A stretch of 21,234 bases of DNA, from positions 1 through 21,234 of the forward strand of contig PWXL01000044.1 in the NCBI GenBank assembly GCA_003561145.1, written 5' to 3'. Below the pieces are notes generated by a model. It was given only the letters and a program-made list of their open reading frames with translations, was not told the origin of the DNA and ran no database searches. Source of the stretch: Candidatus Atribacteria bacterium (GTDB lineage: Bacteria > Atribacterota > Atribacteria > Atribacterales > Atribacteraceae). Position numbers and translations under genes: made by a program. Shown here piece by piece: positions 6,918 to 15,185 of the stretch (its first letter is position 1; each line of letters opens with the position of its first letter).

Positions 6918-7849
6918 AGGAAACAGTCTGCTTCTTTCCCGGTCAAGGATCTCAGAAGGTGGGGATGGTTGAAGATTTTTATGTCCGGGAGCCTTGCCTG
7001 GCGGAAAAGCTTTTTTCCACAGCTTCAGAAATTTGTGGATTCGATGTGGTTCGCCTGTGCCGGGAAGGCCCTGAGGATGAACTGGCCCTTACAGTCAATG
7101 CCCAACCGGCGATTTTGACAACAAGTGTGCTGGCTTTCAGGATTCTTTGTTCACGTACCGGGTTGCGGCCTGCCGTAGTGGCGGGGCATAGTCTGGGGGA
7201 GTATACTGCCCTGGTGGCGGCTGGTAGTATAGCTTTCGAAGATGCTGTACGAGTGGTTCGCAAGCGCGGTGAGTTAATGCAGAACTCTGTTCCCCCGGAC
7301 CAAGGAAAAATGATTGCTGTTATCGGTCTGGCAACAAACCGGGTGGAGAAGATGGTCGAAGAACTCAGCCGGGAGGGTAAGGTGGAAATAGCAAATCTGA
7401 ACGCGAGTGACCAGACCGTTGTTTCTCTCGAGGCGGGGATGCTTTCAAAGGTAAGAGAACGTTCCCGGGAATACGGGGCGAAAAAAACGGTTACCCTGAA
7501 TGTCAGCGCCCCGTTTCATTCTTCTTTTATGCAGGAGGCTGCGGAGGGGCTTGCCGAGATACTCCGGGATATTCATTTTCATAGGCCGATATACCGTTTT
7601 ATAAGCAACGTAACGGCTGAAACGGTGAACGATCCCGAAAGGATTCGGGAAATGCTGGTGTGTCAAATGGTTTCACCGGTATATTGGAATCGTATTATGG
7701 AAAAACTGGTACAGGAGAAGCATAGGATCTATTTGGAGTGTGGGCCGGGAAAAATCCTATCTCGCCTTTTGAAACGGGAGTATCCGGAAACACAGACATT
7801 GAATATTGATTCCGTGAAAGCCATAGACCTTATTGACATTTCAGCTTGA
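6914..7849 (+). CDS. fabD: Malonyl-CoA:ACP transacylase
   Basis: FabD moves malonyl from CoA to ACP, supplying the extender unit. The 311-residue protein has FFPGQGSQKVGM at 7-18, the nucleophile elbow GHSLGEYTALVAAGS with S93, R118 in VRKRGELMQ, and H202 in APFHSSFM, so the Ser-His and the carboxylate-binding Arg are all present. The start overlaps the fabK stop as ATGA. The stop lies within the fabG ribosome binding site. The residue after QTVVS is Leu where Gly is usual, a minor change. The neighbours make the role secure. Confidence 0.96.
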   Translation: MKETVCFFPGQGSQKVGMVEDFYVREPCLAEKLFSTASEICGFDVVRLCREGPEDELALTVNAQPAILTTSVLAFRILCSRTGLRPAVVAGHSLGEYTALVAAGSIAFEDAVRVVRKRGELMQNSVPPDQGKMIAVIGLATNRVEKMVEELSREGKVEIANLNASDQTVVSLEAGMLSKVRERSREYGAKKTVTLNVSAPFHSSFMQEAAEGLAEILRDIHFHRPIYRFISNVTAETVNDPERIREMLVCQMVSPVYWNRIMEKLVQEKHRIYLECGPGKILSRLLKREYPETQTLNIDSVKAIDLIDISA

Positions 7850-7857
7850 GGAGGTGA
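7849..7857 (+). promoter_or_regulatory. Strong fabG ribosome binding site fused to the fabD stop
   Basis: AGGAGGTGA begins at the last base of the fabD TGA and lies 5 nt before the GTG at 7863. It decides that fabG starts at the GTG rather than at the in-frame TTG at 7833, and couples fabD and fabG translation. Confidence 0.7.
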
Positions 7858-7862
7858 CCCGG

Positions 7863-8609
7863 GTGAGAAATGAGTCACGTGTTGCCCTGGTTACGGGAGC
7901 GGCACAGGGTATAGGCTTCGCCATAACCCGAACCCTTGGTTCGATAGGTTTCAAGGTTGCGGTTCTTGACGTGGCTTCCTCCCAAGATATCCATGAGGCC
8001 GTTACCGTTCTCACTGAGGAGGGTATAGAGGCAAGAGGATTCACCGCGGATGTCACCGATCCGGAGAGTGTTGCAGACGTGGTAGATGATTTGATCACTG
8101 GGTGGGGCAGGATTGATGTATTGGTGAACAACGCGGGTATTAATCGAGACGCACTTTTTCTGCGCATGAAGGAGGAAAACTGGAATCAAGTACTCGAGGT
8201 AAACCTGCAGGGTGTCTATCACTGCACCAAAGCAGTGTTGAAGCACATGGTTAAGAATAGGTCCGGACGTATTATTAATATATCCTCGGTTGTCGGAGTG
8301 ACTGGAAACCCCGGACAGACCAATTACGCAACGGCAAAAGCAGCTGTACTGGGTTTTACGCGATCTCTTGCACGTGAAGTTGCCGGAAGAGGGATTACTG
8401 TGAATGCAGTAGCACCTGGATTCATAGATACTGATATGACCCGGGAGCTTTCGGAGGAGGTGAGGAAAACCTGGATTGATCAGGTACCCATGAGAAGAAT
8501 GGGAAATCCGCAGGAGGTAGCTGAAACGGTGGCTTTTCTTGTCTCTGATTCTGCTGGATATATTACTGGGCAGACTATCCATGTAAATGGTGGGTTGTTT
8601 ATGGCATGA
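7863..8609 (+). CDS. fabG: 3-oxoacyl-ACP reductase
   Basis: FabG reduces 3-oxoacyl-ACP with NADPH in the elongation cycle. It is a classic 248-residue short-chain dehydrogenase: TGAAQGIGFA at 11-20 (cofactor loop), NNAG at 89-92, N114, catalytic serines in ISSVVG at about 140-145, and Y155-x-x-x-K159 in YATAK. NAVAPGFIDTDM and the C-terminal YITGQTIHVNGG are typical of FabG. The GTG start is set by a strong ribosome binding site 5 nt upstream. It follows fabD by 13 nt and precedes acpP by 91 nt, a stretch with no clear gene. Confidence 0.96.
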   Translation: MRNESRVALVTGAAQGIGFAITRTLGSIGFKVAVLDVASSQDIHEAVTVLTEEGIEARGFTADVTDPESVADVVDDLITGWGRIDVLVNNAGINRDALFLRMKEENWNQVLEVNLQGVYHCTKAVLKHMVKNRSGRIINISSVVGVTGNPGQTNYATAKAAVLGFTRSLAREVAGRGITVNAVAPGFIDTDMTRELSEEVRKTWIDQVPMRRMGNPQEVAETVAFLVSDSAGYITGQTIHVNGGLFMA

Positions 8610-8700
8610 TTCGTGAGATCTTGTGTATTGAAGCTTTTTTGATAGTGTATGTCCAGTGCCTTGAAGTGAAAATGCCACATTAAATCTGGAGGTGTGCATC

Positions 8701-8934
8701 ATGGATGTTTTTTCAAAAGTTAAGGAAATTATCGTCGACCAACTTGGAATTGATGAAGAGGACGTCACTCCGGATGCTTCGTTTATTGATGATTTAGGAG
8801 CGGATTCCTTAGATATCGTTGAACTCATAATGGCATTTGAAGAAGAGTTTGATATTGAAATTCCGGATGAGGATGCGGAGAAAATAACAAATGTTTCCGA
8901 AGCGGTAGAATACATCGATTCCAAGCTTTCCTGA
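8701..8934 (+). CDS. acpP: Acyl carrier protein
   Basis: ACP carries growing acyl chains on a phosphopantetheine arm. The 77-residue acidic protein has the invariant GADSLD motif with the modified Ser at position 36, helix II DIVELIMAFEEEFDIEIPDE and a C-terminal NVSEAVEYI. The ATG at 8701 has GGAGGTG 6 nt upstream; an in-frame GTG at 8692 overlaps this site and is rejected. It lies after fabG, as usual. The fabF that normally follows is not found; the next sequence is an rnc relic. Confidence 0.97.
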   Translation: MDVFSKVKEIIVDQLGIDEEDVTPDASFIDDLGADSLDIVELIMAFEEEFDIEIPDEDAEKITNVSEAVEYIDSKLS

Positions 8935-8964
8935 CTGAGGTGTTATGATAAGTAACAAGAGGGA

Positions 8965-9226
8965 ATGAAGCACGTTGAACGATACAGGGAGCTCTCATTT
9001 CAGAGACAGTGACCTCTTGTTGAGAACTCTGCGAGTCGCGTCCGTGCCGGAAGGAAAGGCAGGAGAATGCAGGGACCGTTTGAAATGGTTTGGTAACCGG
9101 GTAGTCGGCCAGTTCATTGCCGACTACCTCTTTTCGTTCTCCGATCGACCCCGAGGCCGGCTTGTTCATCCGCAATCAAAGCTGGTTGGGCACGGTGTTC
9201 TAGAAAGTGATATCTTATGCGCTTGA
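8965..9226 (+). pseudogene. rnc: Truncated, frameshifted ribonuclease III relic
   Basis: This lies where rnc usually sits before smc. The long open frame (TTG at 8975 to 9226, 83 residues) reads like the N-terminal half of an RNase III domain: HFRDSDLLLRTL at 8-19, then DRLKWFGNRVVGQFIADYLF at 34-53, matching the family signature ERLEFLGDxVLxxxVAEYLF, then GRLVHPQSKLVGHGVLES. The metal ligands are changed: E38, E41 and D45 of E. coli correspond to D34, K37 and N41. The second half of the nuclease domain and the double-strand RNA domain are absent. An ATG frame from 8965 (MKHVERYRELSF) looks like the true N-terminus in another frame, so a shift near 9000 is likely. It overlaps smc by 10 nt. 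A retained inactive protein is the alternative. Confidence 0.62.
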
Positions 9227-12200
9227 TTTCTCTACGTGTTCACGGTTTTAAGTCTTTTGCCAATCCGGTATATTTAGAATTCGCCCCTGGTTTGAACGTA
9301 GTGGTAGGCCCGAATGGTTCGGGTAAGAGTAATATTATCGAGGCATTGCGCTGGGTTTTAGGCGATAGTTACCGTGAAATGCGCGTCTCGCAAAACCGGC
9401 AAGTCATTTTTCACGGTTCTCCTGCAGCACGACCTTTGGGTATGGCCTTCATTGAAACCTCCTGGGAGGATGAAGGACAAGAGGTATTTACCCTTTCACG
9501 CCGCCTTTTTTCCAACGGGGAATCTGAATACTTTTACAACGAACGCAAACTCAAGCTCCGGGATATCAAGGAAGTGGTGTATCAGCGTGGTTTTCCCGGA
9601 GATACCATGGGAATGAATGTCGTGGACAACGCCAAGCTCCAAACCCTCTTTGATTATAGGCCTGCTGAACGCTTCCGTCTTTTTGAAATGTTAAGCGGAA
9701 TGTATGGAATGAAGCACAAGCTCAATATTATCGCCCTGTGCATACAGCGATTAGGCGATAAGCTGGATCGTTTACGTGAGAGGAAACACGAATTGTTCCT
9801 CCAATTGAGAAGAGTGAAACACCTGGCGGCTCAAGAAAATGAAGTAAGAGTTTTGGAGGAGGAAATACAGGTATTGCGCTGTCTCTTTCTTCGCCGTTCC
9901 TGTGCTGATAAAGAGCATGAAATAACCAAATGGAAGAATACATTAGAGGATGTGGAGGGGCAGAAAGTTGTAACAGCAGAAGAACGTGAACAGAAAAAGG
10001 TATTAGTGGATAAGCTCGAGGAAGTTTTGCAAAGCAAAGAAAAAGAAAAAGAAGACATTGTGGGTGAATACGAAATTGTCAAAGAAAACAAAAGAAAAAT
10101 AGAACAAGAGATGTTTTTTTTCATGACGGAAGCCCGTCAGCAGGTATATCATGGATTCATGGCTTACCGAACTATAAAACGTTTAGAGCAAAAAGCCGGG
10201 GATATACGGAAACGACTGCAGGAAATTCAGTCACATCCCCTGTTTTCTCGAATTTCCACTGATTATGAAAAGGAAGAACAGATGCATATGGGCACGCTTG
10301 GAAACCTGCGTTCCACATTGGCGATACAAGAGCAGGAGAGAGACAGAACCCATGAGCAGGTAACCCGCCTCGCCGCGCAGCAGGAACAATTGTCATACCA
10401 GGGAGACACTCTTTACAAGGAAGCAAGAACTCTCCGCGAAAAGATCACCACAACCGCGGATACACTTCGGTTTCATCGTGAAGAAGGCAAAAGTCTTACA
10501 GAAAAAAAAGCTTCTTTAAGAAAACACATTGACGAAGGAGCGGAACGGCTTCAAAAAAGATCGCTTCTTCTGGCACGCATGCAAAGCCGCATGCGCCAAT
10601 TTGAAAAGAAAAAACGCTTACTTCCGGAAGTTCAGGAACTTTTGGGTTCCCTGGAAGGCCGTCAATGGCCGGGAAGGGCGATCCATTCTTTAGCCTGGCT
10701 TCTCTCAGAGGTAGAAGTTTTGAGCCGGCCAGAACAGCTGGAGATGGAAGGCCGTCTGAGCTCAGGCACATCAGTAACAGCAGCTTCTTCCCTTCCTCCT
10801 TCTTCTTGGTGGGAAGTAACTTCACGTGAGAGGATTCTCAGTTGTTTCCGTAAAGATGAAATACCCGTGAAAAATTTGATCTCATCAGAAGGGGGAGTGG
10901 CATTTCTTCGTAACGGGTTTCTTGTTTTCCCGCGGAAAATTTTATTGGAGAGCAGGGGAAATGTTTTTTTCCATAGCCTTGAGAAACGCATAATGCTCTG
11001 GAAAGAGCGACTCAAGAGTCTTGAGCGTGATCAGGAAAAATTAAACGGGTATCAAGAGCAAGCAGAACGGGAACTTACGCGGCACAGTATGGAAGCAGAA
11101 AGATTGCATGAAAGGTTGGCTTTATTGAAGGAAGAGAATGAGAAGTGTAACAGCAAATTGGAAAACATCAAACAATCTCTCGAGAAAAACGAAAAAGAAC
11201 TGGAAATGATACGCAGAAAATGGGATACAACCAGCCTGTTATGTGTTGAGCTAAAAGAAAAGGCGAGAAGTGTAGAAGAAAGACTACGGCACATACAAAA
11301 AGAAAGACTACAGCTTGTGGATCTTTCTGCGGCGAGGGATACAATACTCCTGGAAAGCGATACCCTCGAGCGTGAAAAAAGAGAAGCGGAAACCTCCCTG
11401 CAGGAAACCGATATATTTCATAGAACTTCGAGCAAGAGGCTGGATCTTATGAAGGATGATTTGCTCGAAAACAGGTTACAACAAAGTGGACTGCAGTCGA
11501 AGCTTTCTTATATACAGGCAATACTGGGTCAGCATCGACAACGGGTTGGGGACGAGCTGGCCTCTCTCCATTTCCTGGAAGAAAAATCTCGAAACTTGGG
11601 GGAAGAAGCGGGAGAACTCAGGCTGGCTATGGAAAAAGCATGCTTTCAATATGATGAGTTGATGTCACGCCTCAACGAACTCGGAGACTGTCCTCGACCT
11701 CCGACTGCTGCCGAAGGTGCTCTGAAATTGCGGGATCTGAAAGAGAGAATAATTGACAAGGAAGCATTTTTACGGGGGAAAACGGTACGGAGGGGAGCTA
11801 TAGAAGAACTGGAGGAATTGGAGGAGAGGGGACGCTTTTTATCACAGCAAATAGATGATTTTCAGGATTCAGTTGCATATATCGCTCAACTTTCCGGAGC
11901 ATGTGAAAAAGAAGTTCGAAATCGCTTCCGGGTTTTTGTGGAAAAGGTAAACGTGTTATTTCCTCAAAACTTTCAGAGAGTGTTTGGAGGAGGAGAGGCT
12001 AGGGTCGTTCTGGAAGGGGAGGGCCTTGATGTGGAGGTCCAGATTCCAGGGAAACGCCGTCAAAGCCTTTCCCTTTTATCCAGCGGGGAGAAAGCTCTTG
12101 CTTCCCTCTGTCTTTTTTTAAGCCTTTTTCAAGCTGGTTCCTTCCGGTTCTGTTTTTTCGATGAGGTTGACGCCAATCTTGATCATTCCAACAGTATCCG

Positions 12201-12375
12201 CTTTGCCGGGTTGTTGAAGGAATTTTCTCAGGACTGCCAGGTTGTGATTGTGACACACCAGGAGGAAGTCATGGAATCAGCCTCACGGATCCTCGGAGTA
12301 ACGATGGACTCGCCGGGTATTTCCCGGGTCATTTCTTTGGAAAGTCTCTCTGAATTACGCGGTACTCTTTCTTGA
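9217..12375 (+). CDS. smc: Chromosome segregation protein SMC, divergent
   Basis: SMC forms long coiled-coil dimers that organise and segregate the chromosome. The 1052-residue protein is somewhat short for bacterial SMC (usually about 1150-1200). It has a Walker A GPNGSGKSN at 31-39, an R-loop-like QVIFHGS at 62-68, two long charged coiled coils (about 170-465 and 590-880), and a C-terminal head with an ABC signature LSSGEKAL at 954-961, Walker B FCFFDEVDANLD at 978-989 and an H-loop VIVTH ending at H1014. The residue aligned with the Q-loop Gln appears to be N138, and the signature has SG for GG. The middle (about 469-590) lacks the familiar hinge glycine motifs. The start overlaps the rnc relic, and only a weak AAAGTGA precedes it. 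Location before ftsY supports smc over SbcC or RecN. Confidence 0.85.
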   Translation: MRLISLRVHGFKSFANPVYLEFAPGLNVVVGPNGSGKSNIIEALRWVLGDSYREMRVSQNRQVIFHGSPAARPLGMAFIETSWEDEGQEVFTLSRRLFSNGESEYFYNERKLKLRDIKEVVYQRGFPGDTMGMNVVDNAKLQTLFDYRPAERFRLFEMLSGMYGMKHKLNIIALCIQRLGDKLDRLRERKHELFLQLRRVKHLAAQENEVRVLEEEIQVLRCLFLRRSCADKEHEITKWKNTLEDVEGQKVVTAEEREQKKVLVDKLEEVLQSKEKEKEDIVGEYEIVKENKRKIEQEMFFFMTEARQQVYHGFMAYRTIKRLEQKAGDIRKRLQEIQSHPLFSRISTDYEKEEQMHMGTLGNLRSTLAIQEQERDRTHEQVTRLAAQQEQLSYQGDTLYKEARTLREKITTTADTLRFHREEGKSLTEKKASLRKHIDEGAERLQKRSLLLARMQSRMRQFEKKKRLLPEVQELLGSLEGRQWPGRAIHSLAWLLSEVEVLSRPEQLEMEGRLSSGTSVTAASSLPPSSWWEVTSRERILSCFRKDEIPVKNLISSEGGVAFLRNGFLVFPRKILLESRGNVFFHSLEKRIMLWKERLKSLERDQEKLNGYQEQAERELTRHSMEAERLHERLALLKEENEKCNSKLENIKQSLEKNEKELEMIRRKWDTTSLLCVELKEKARSVEERLRHIQKERLQLVDLSAARDTILLESDTLEREKREAETSLQETDIFHRTSSKRLDLMKDDLLENRLQQSGLQSKLSYIQAILGQHRQRVGDELASLHFLEEKSRNLGEEAGELRLAMEKACFQYDELMSRLNELGDCPRPPTAAEGALKLRDLKERIIDKEAFLRGKTVRRGAIEELEELEERGRFLSQQIDDFQDSVAYIAQLSGACEKEVRNRFRVFVEKVNVLFPQNFQRVFGGGEARVVLEGEGLDVEVQIPGKRRQSLSLLSSGEKALASLCLFLSLFQAGSFRFCFFDEVDANLDHSNSIRFAGLLKEFSQDCQVVIVTHQEEVMESASRILGVTMDSPGISRVISLESLSELRGTLS

Positions 12376-12385
12376 CGGAGGACAT

Positions 12386-13339
12386 ATGGTGGCGGAGAAA
12401 AAAGGTTTATTAAGCAAGTGGCTGAAGGGTATGGGGAAGGTCCGCGAGGGAGTGCAGGAGCAATTTTCCCGTTTATGGAGCGGTGGTACAATCGGGGAAA
12501 ATGATTGGGAAACACTCGAGGAAACACTCATACAGGCGGATATCGGTCCTATGTTGGCCATTGAACTCGTGGAAGGATTCCGCGAGCTGAAAAAGAATTC
12601 CTCCGGGAACCAAGATTGGAGAGATTGGTTGTCACGGACGTTGCTGCAAGAACTTGCCGGTAACGAGAGCAGGCTTTTTCCTGAATTCGAAGGCATGGAT
12701 TTGAAAGCTTTGTTGCTGATAGGTATTAATGGTGTAGGCAAAACAACCGTTGCAGGAAAACTCGCGAATTATTGCCGGGAAAAAGGAGAAAAGATATCTC
12801 TTATAGCGGCTGATACCTTCCGTGCCGCGGCTATCGAGCAGTTACAGATTTGGGCTGACCGCGCGAAAGTTCATTGTATCAAGGGCTCTACAGGTGCAGA
12901 TCCCGGTTCTGTCGTGTTTGATGGAATGGAAGCATCCTTGATGAGGAATGATACCCTGGCTATAATAGACACCGCCGGGCGTTCTCACGTGAATAAAAAC
13001 CTGCTGGCGGAGTTAGAAAAAGTCGGTCGTATTGTCGGAAAGCATCTTCCGTCTGAACGCGTGGAAAACCTGATAGTTATCGATGCCTTGGCCGGGCAAA
13101 ATGCTTTCCTCCAGGTTGAAAGCATAGGGAAAAGTTTGCCCATAGATGGAGTTATCCTGACGAAATGGGATAGCCAGGCGAAGGGGGGAATTATATTCCG
13201 GATCCACAAGGAACTCGGGTTACCAATCAAGTTCGTGGGCGTAGGGGAGAAGATCGAGGACATCATTCCCTTTGATCCGGAAAGTTTTGTACAAGCATTG
13301 GTTTTTGACCAGGCTGTTTCTGACCAGGCTTTTTCTTGA
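12386..13339 (+). CDS. ftsY: Signal recognition particle receptor FtsY
   Basis: FtsY is the membrane-associated SRP receptor GTPase that pairs with Ffh to deliver nascent membrane proteins. The 317-residue protein has an N domain helical bundle (about 1-105) without a long acidic A domain, then the G domain: GINGVGKT at 113-120, AADTFRAAAIEQLQ at 141-154, DTAGR, and TKWDSQAKGG, where Trp replaces the usual Leu of TKLD but the base-specifying Asp remains. GVGEKIEDIIPFDPESFV closes the family fold. GGAGG lies before the ATG, 10 nt after the smc stop. The tail carries a small DQAVS/DQAFS tandem repeat. Together with ffh downstream, this is an SRP-pathway pair. Confidence 0.95.
   Translation: MVAEKKGLLSKWLKGMGKVREGVQEQFSRLWSGGTIGENDWETLEETLIQADIGPMLAIELVEGFRELKKNSSGNQDWRDWLSRTLLQELAGNESRLFPEFEGMDLKALLLIGINGVGKTTVAGKLANYCREKGEKISLIAADTFRAAAIEQLQIWADRAKVHCIKGSTGADPGSVVFDGMEASLMRNDTLAIIDTAGRSHVNKNLLAELEKVGRIVGKHLPSERVENLIVIDALAGQNAFLQVESIGKSLPIDGVILTKWDSQAKGGIIFRIHKELGLPIKFVGVGEKIEDIIPFDPESFVQALVFDQAVSDQAFS
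13306..13335 (+). repeat. 15-bp tandem duplication at the end of ftsY
   Basis: TGACCAGGCTGTTTC (13306-13320) is followed directly by TGACCAGGCTTTTTC (13321-13335), differing at one base. The unit is a multiple of three, so it adds a second five-residue DQA(V/F)S unit to the FtsY C-terminus without breaking the frame. It looks like a recent replication-slippage duplication. Confidence 0.7.
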
Positions 13340-13494
13340 CAGAAGATAGTGAGACGTTTATTATCTTTGGGTTATGGATTCTTTATCGTGGAGTCTGTGT
13401 ATTCTGTACCCTCTTTTTCCGCATGTTCCCCTCCATAACACCGGTTGAGCCATATTTTGTCTTCCGGACGGGGACTCAACGCATGGAGCATTGA
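13336..13494 (+). CDS. Possible 52-residue small hydrophobic protein
   Basis: A frame opens with TTG at 13336, overlapping the ftsY stop by 4 nt (TTGA), and stays open to a TGA at 13492-13494, filling most of the ftsY-ffh gap. The predicted peptide begins with an acidic TEDSET and has a hydrophobic stretch FIIFGLWILYRGVCVFCTLF that could span a membrane. In some bacteria ylxM lies in this position, but this peptide shows no resemblance to YlxM. There is no clear ribosome binding site, and an open frame of this length could be chance. Low confidence. Confidence 0.2.
   Translation: MTEDSETFIIFGLWILYRGVCVFCTLFFRMFPSITPVEPYFVFRTGTQRMEH
13444..13480. repeat. Inverted repeat in the ftsY-ffh gap
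   Basis: GTTGAG (13444-13449) pairs with CTCAAC (13475-13480), and CC next to it can pair with GG across a bulged A. An inner GTC/GAC pair is also possible. It is not followed by a T-run. It may be a small RNA structure in the ffh leader; it lacks the SRP RNA core sequence. Confidence 0.25.
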
Positions 13495-13526
13495 GGAATA
13501 CGGTAACAGGGTGAAGGAGTAAATGT

Positions 13527-14867
13527 ATGTTTGAACAGGTAGTAGAAAAGTTTTCCGGCATTTTTAAAAAACTCAGGAGCAAGGGGAAGCTCAGCGAACA
13601 GGATGTCGATACCATTTTAAAAGAACTGCGCATGGTTCTTTTAGAATCGGATGTCCACTTTCGTGTAGTGAAGGACCTGGTAGGCAGGGTACGTGAAAGA
13701 GCAGTCGGCCGGGAAGTGCTTGAAAGCGTTACCCCGGGTGAGATGGTCATCAAGACTTTCTGGGAGGAAATACGCAGAATTCTTGGTGGAGAAGCCCGCT
13801 CCCTCAATACGGCAGGTGCATTACCCGTCCTTCATTTGCTCGTTGGCTTGCAGGGATCCGGAAAAACCACTACTGCAGCCAAGCTTGCTGTTTGGCTGAA
13901 AAAAAGGGGAATCTCTCCGCTTCTTGTATCCACCGATACCCGGCGGCCTGCCGCCAAAGAACAATTAGCGATCTTAGCCCACAATTCCGGGGTCTCTTTT
14001 TATGATGATTCTTCCTGTCTTACCCCGCTTTCCATGGTGCGAGCCTCCATTTCCGCCGCGAGGGCAAAAAGTGTTGATGCGGTTGTCGTTGATACAGCCG
14101 GCCGATTACATGTGGAAAAGGACCTGCTGGCTGAACTGCGTGAACTCATGGGTGAGATGACTTTTCAGGAAAGGCTTCTGGTACTTGATGCCACCACAGG
14201 ACAGGAAGCTGTAAAAGTTGCTGAAACATTTCGTGACTGGGTTGACCCTACCGGCCTTGTATTGACCAAGATAGACACGGATGCCAGGGGAGGAGCCGTT
14301 TTGTCAATAGTCGCCCAAACAGGATGGCCGGTGAAGTTGGTGGGCATGGGTGAGAAACTTGAACAGCTTGAGGTATTTCATCCGGAAAGAATGGCCAGTC
14401 GAATCCTGGGAATGGGAGACACTCTCACTCTCATCGAAAAAATCGAGCGGGCCATGGATGAAGATGAACGCAAAAAAGTCCAGAAAAGGGTTGATAAAAA
14501 AGAACTGGATCTCGCTGATTTCCTGGAAGAATTGCGGAGAATAAAAAACCTGGGTTCATTCGATGAGCTTATGGGTATGCTGCCGGGCAACGTCAAGGTA
14601 AACGTTTCCCAGTTAGACGGGGAGAAAAGTCTGAAGCGTGTGGAAGCCATCATTCAATCGATGACGCCTCAGGAGCGGAACCAGCCCGGGGTTATCAATG
14701 CCAGTAGAAAACGAAGAATATCCAGTGGAAGCGGAACAAGTGTACAGGAAGTCAACAAACTCCTGAAGCAGTTCGAAGATTTTCGAAAGCTTTGGAAACA
14801 GATGCAACGGGGCGCAAAAACATCTCCATTCCGCCGTCAAGGCTTCCTGGGAATGGGTGGATTTTAG
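13527..14867 (+). CDS. ffh: Signal recognition particle protein Ffh
   Basis: Ffh binds SRP RNA and signal sequences and, with FtsY, targets proteins to the membrane. The 446-residue protein has N domain helices (1-95), a G domain with GLQGSGKTTTAAKLA at 107-121, DTRRPAAKEQL at 137-147, DTAGRLH at 189-195, TKIDTDARGG and GMGEKL, then an M domain. The M domain carries DLADFLEELRRIKNLGS and the SRP RNA-binding INASRKRRISSGSGTSVQEV, followed by LLKQFEDFRKLWKQM. A methionine- and glycine-containing end (GFLGMGGF) is typical. AAGGAG lies 8 nt before the ATG. The SRP RNA gene itself is not seen here. Confidence 0.97.
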   Translation: MFEQVVEKFSGIFKKLRSKGKLSEQDVDTILKELRMVLLESDVHFRVVKDLVGRVRERAVGREVLESVTPGEMVIKTFWEEIRRILGGEARSLNTAGALPVLHLLVGLQGSGKTTTAAKLAVWLKKRGISPLLVSTDTRRPAAKEQLAILAHNSGVSFYDDSSCLTPLSMVRASISAARAKSVDAVVVDTAGRLHVEKDLLAELRELMGEMTFQERLLVLDATTGQEAVKVAETFRDWVDPTGLVLTKIDTDARGGAVLSIVAQTGWPVKLVGMGEKLEQLEVFHPERMASRILGMGDTLTLIEKIERAMDEDERKKVQKRVDKKELDLADFLEELRRIKNLGSFDELMGMLPGNVKVNVSQLDGEKSLKRVEAIIQSMTPQERNQPGVINASRKRRISSGSGTSVQEVNKLLKQFEDFRKLWKQMQRGAKTSPFRRQGFLGMGGF

Positions 14868-14935
14868 AGTGAGTGAGAGAACGAAAGAACTATTATTGTG
14901 AATATTGATAATAAGAGGCGAAAGGAGAAAGCGAG

Positions 14936-15184
14936 ATGGCAGTCAAATTACGTTTAACCAGGATCGGGAGAAAACGGCTTCCCTACTACCGTATTGTCGC
15001 TATTGACTCACGTAACGCAAGAAATGGGAAAACGCTTGAAATACTCGGGAATTATTCCCCCCTGGTCGAGCCTCGGGTATGGTCTCTCAAGCCCGAGCGC
15101 ATTGCACATTGGGTAAGCAATGGTGCGGAGATGTCCGATAAAGTCCGTTCCATCCTGAAAAAGGCTGAAAACGGGGGAGCGTAG
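14936..15184 (+). CDS. rpsP: 30S ribosomal protein bS16
   Basis: bS16 is an early-binding small-subunit assembly protein. The 82-residue product has the usual start AVKLRLTRIGRKRLPYYRIV, then DSRNARNGKTLEILGNYSP and a C-terminal WVSNGAEMSDKVRSILKK. AAAGGAG lies before the ATG. It follows ffh by 68 nt, a stretch with an AT-rich inverted repeat (TATTAT 14891-14896, ATAATA 14908-14913), and leads the rpsP-khpA-rimM-trmD-rplS cluster seen across bacteria. Confidence 0.97.
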   Translation: MAVKLRLTRIGRKRLPYYRIVAIDSRNARNGKTLEILGNYSPLVEPRVWSLKPERIAHWVSNGAEMSDKVRSILKKAENGGA

Positions 15185-15185
15185 A

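Noticed and set aside
7875..8924. Long 349-codon minus-strand open frame opposite fabG and acpP
   Set aside because: It is antisense to two well-identified genes and its translation shows no protein features.
13340..13526. SRP RNA gene next to ffh
   Set aside because: The conserved SRP RNA core sequence is not present; the stem-loop seen is short and different.
14891..14913. AT-rich inverted repeat TATTAT/ATAATA before rpsP
   Set aside because: Short, weak AT-only pairing; a promoter -10 (GATAAT) there lacks a -35, so no promoter or terminator was called.
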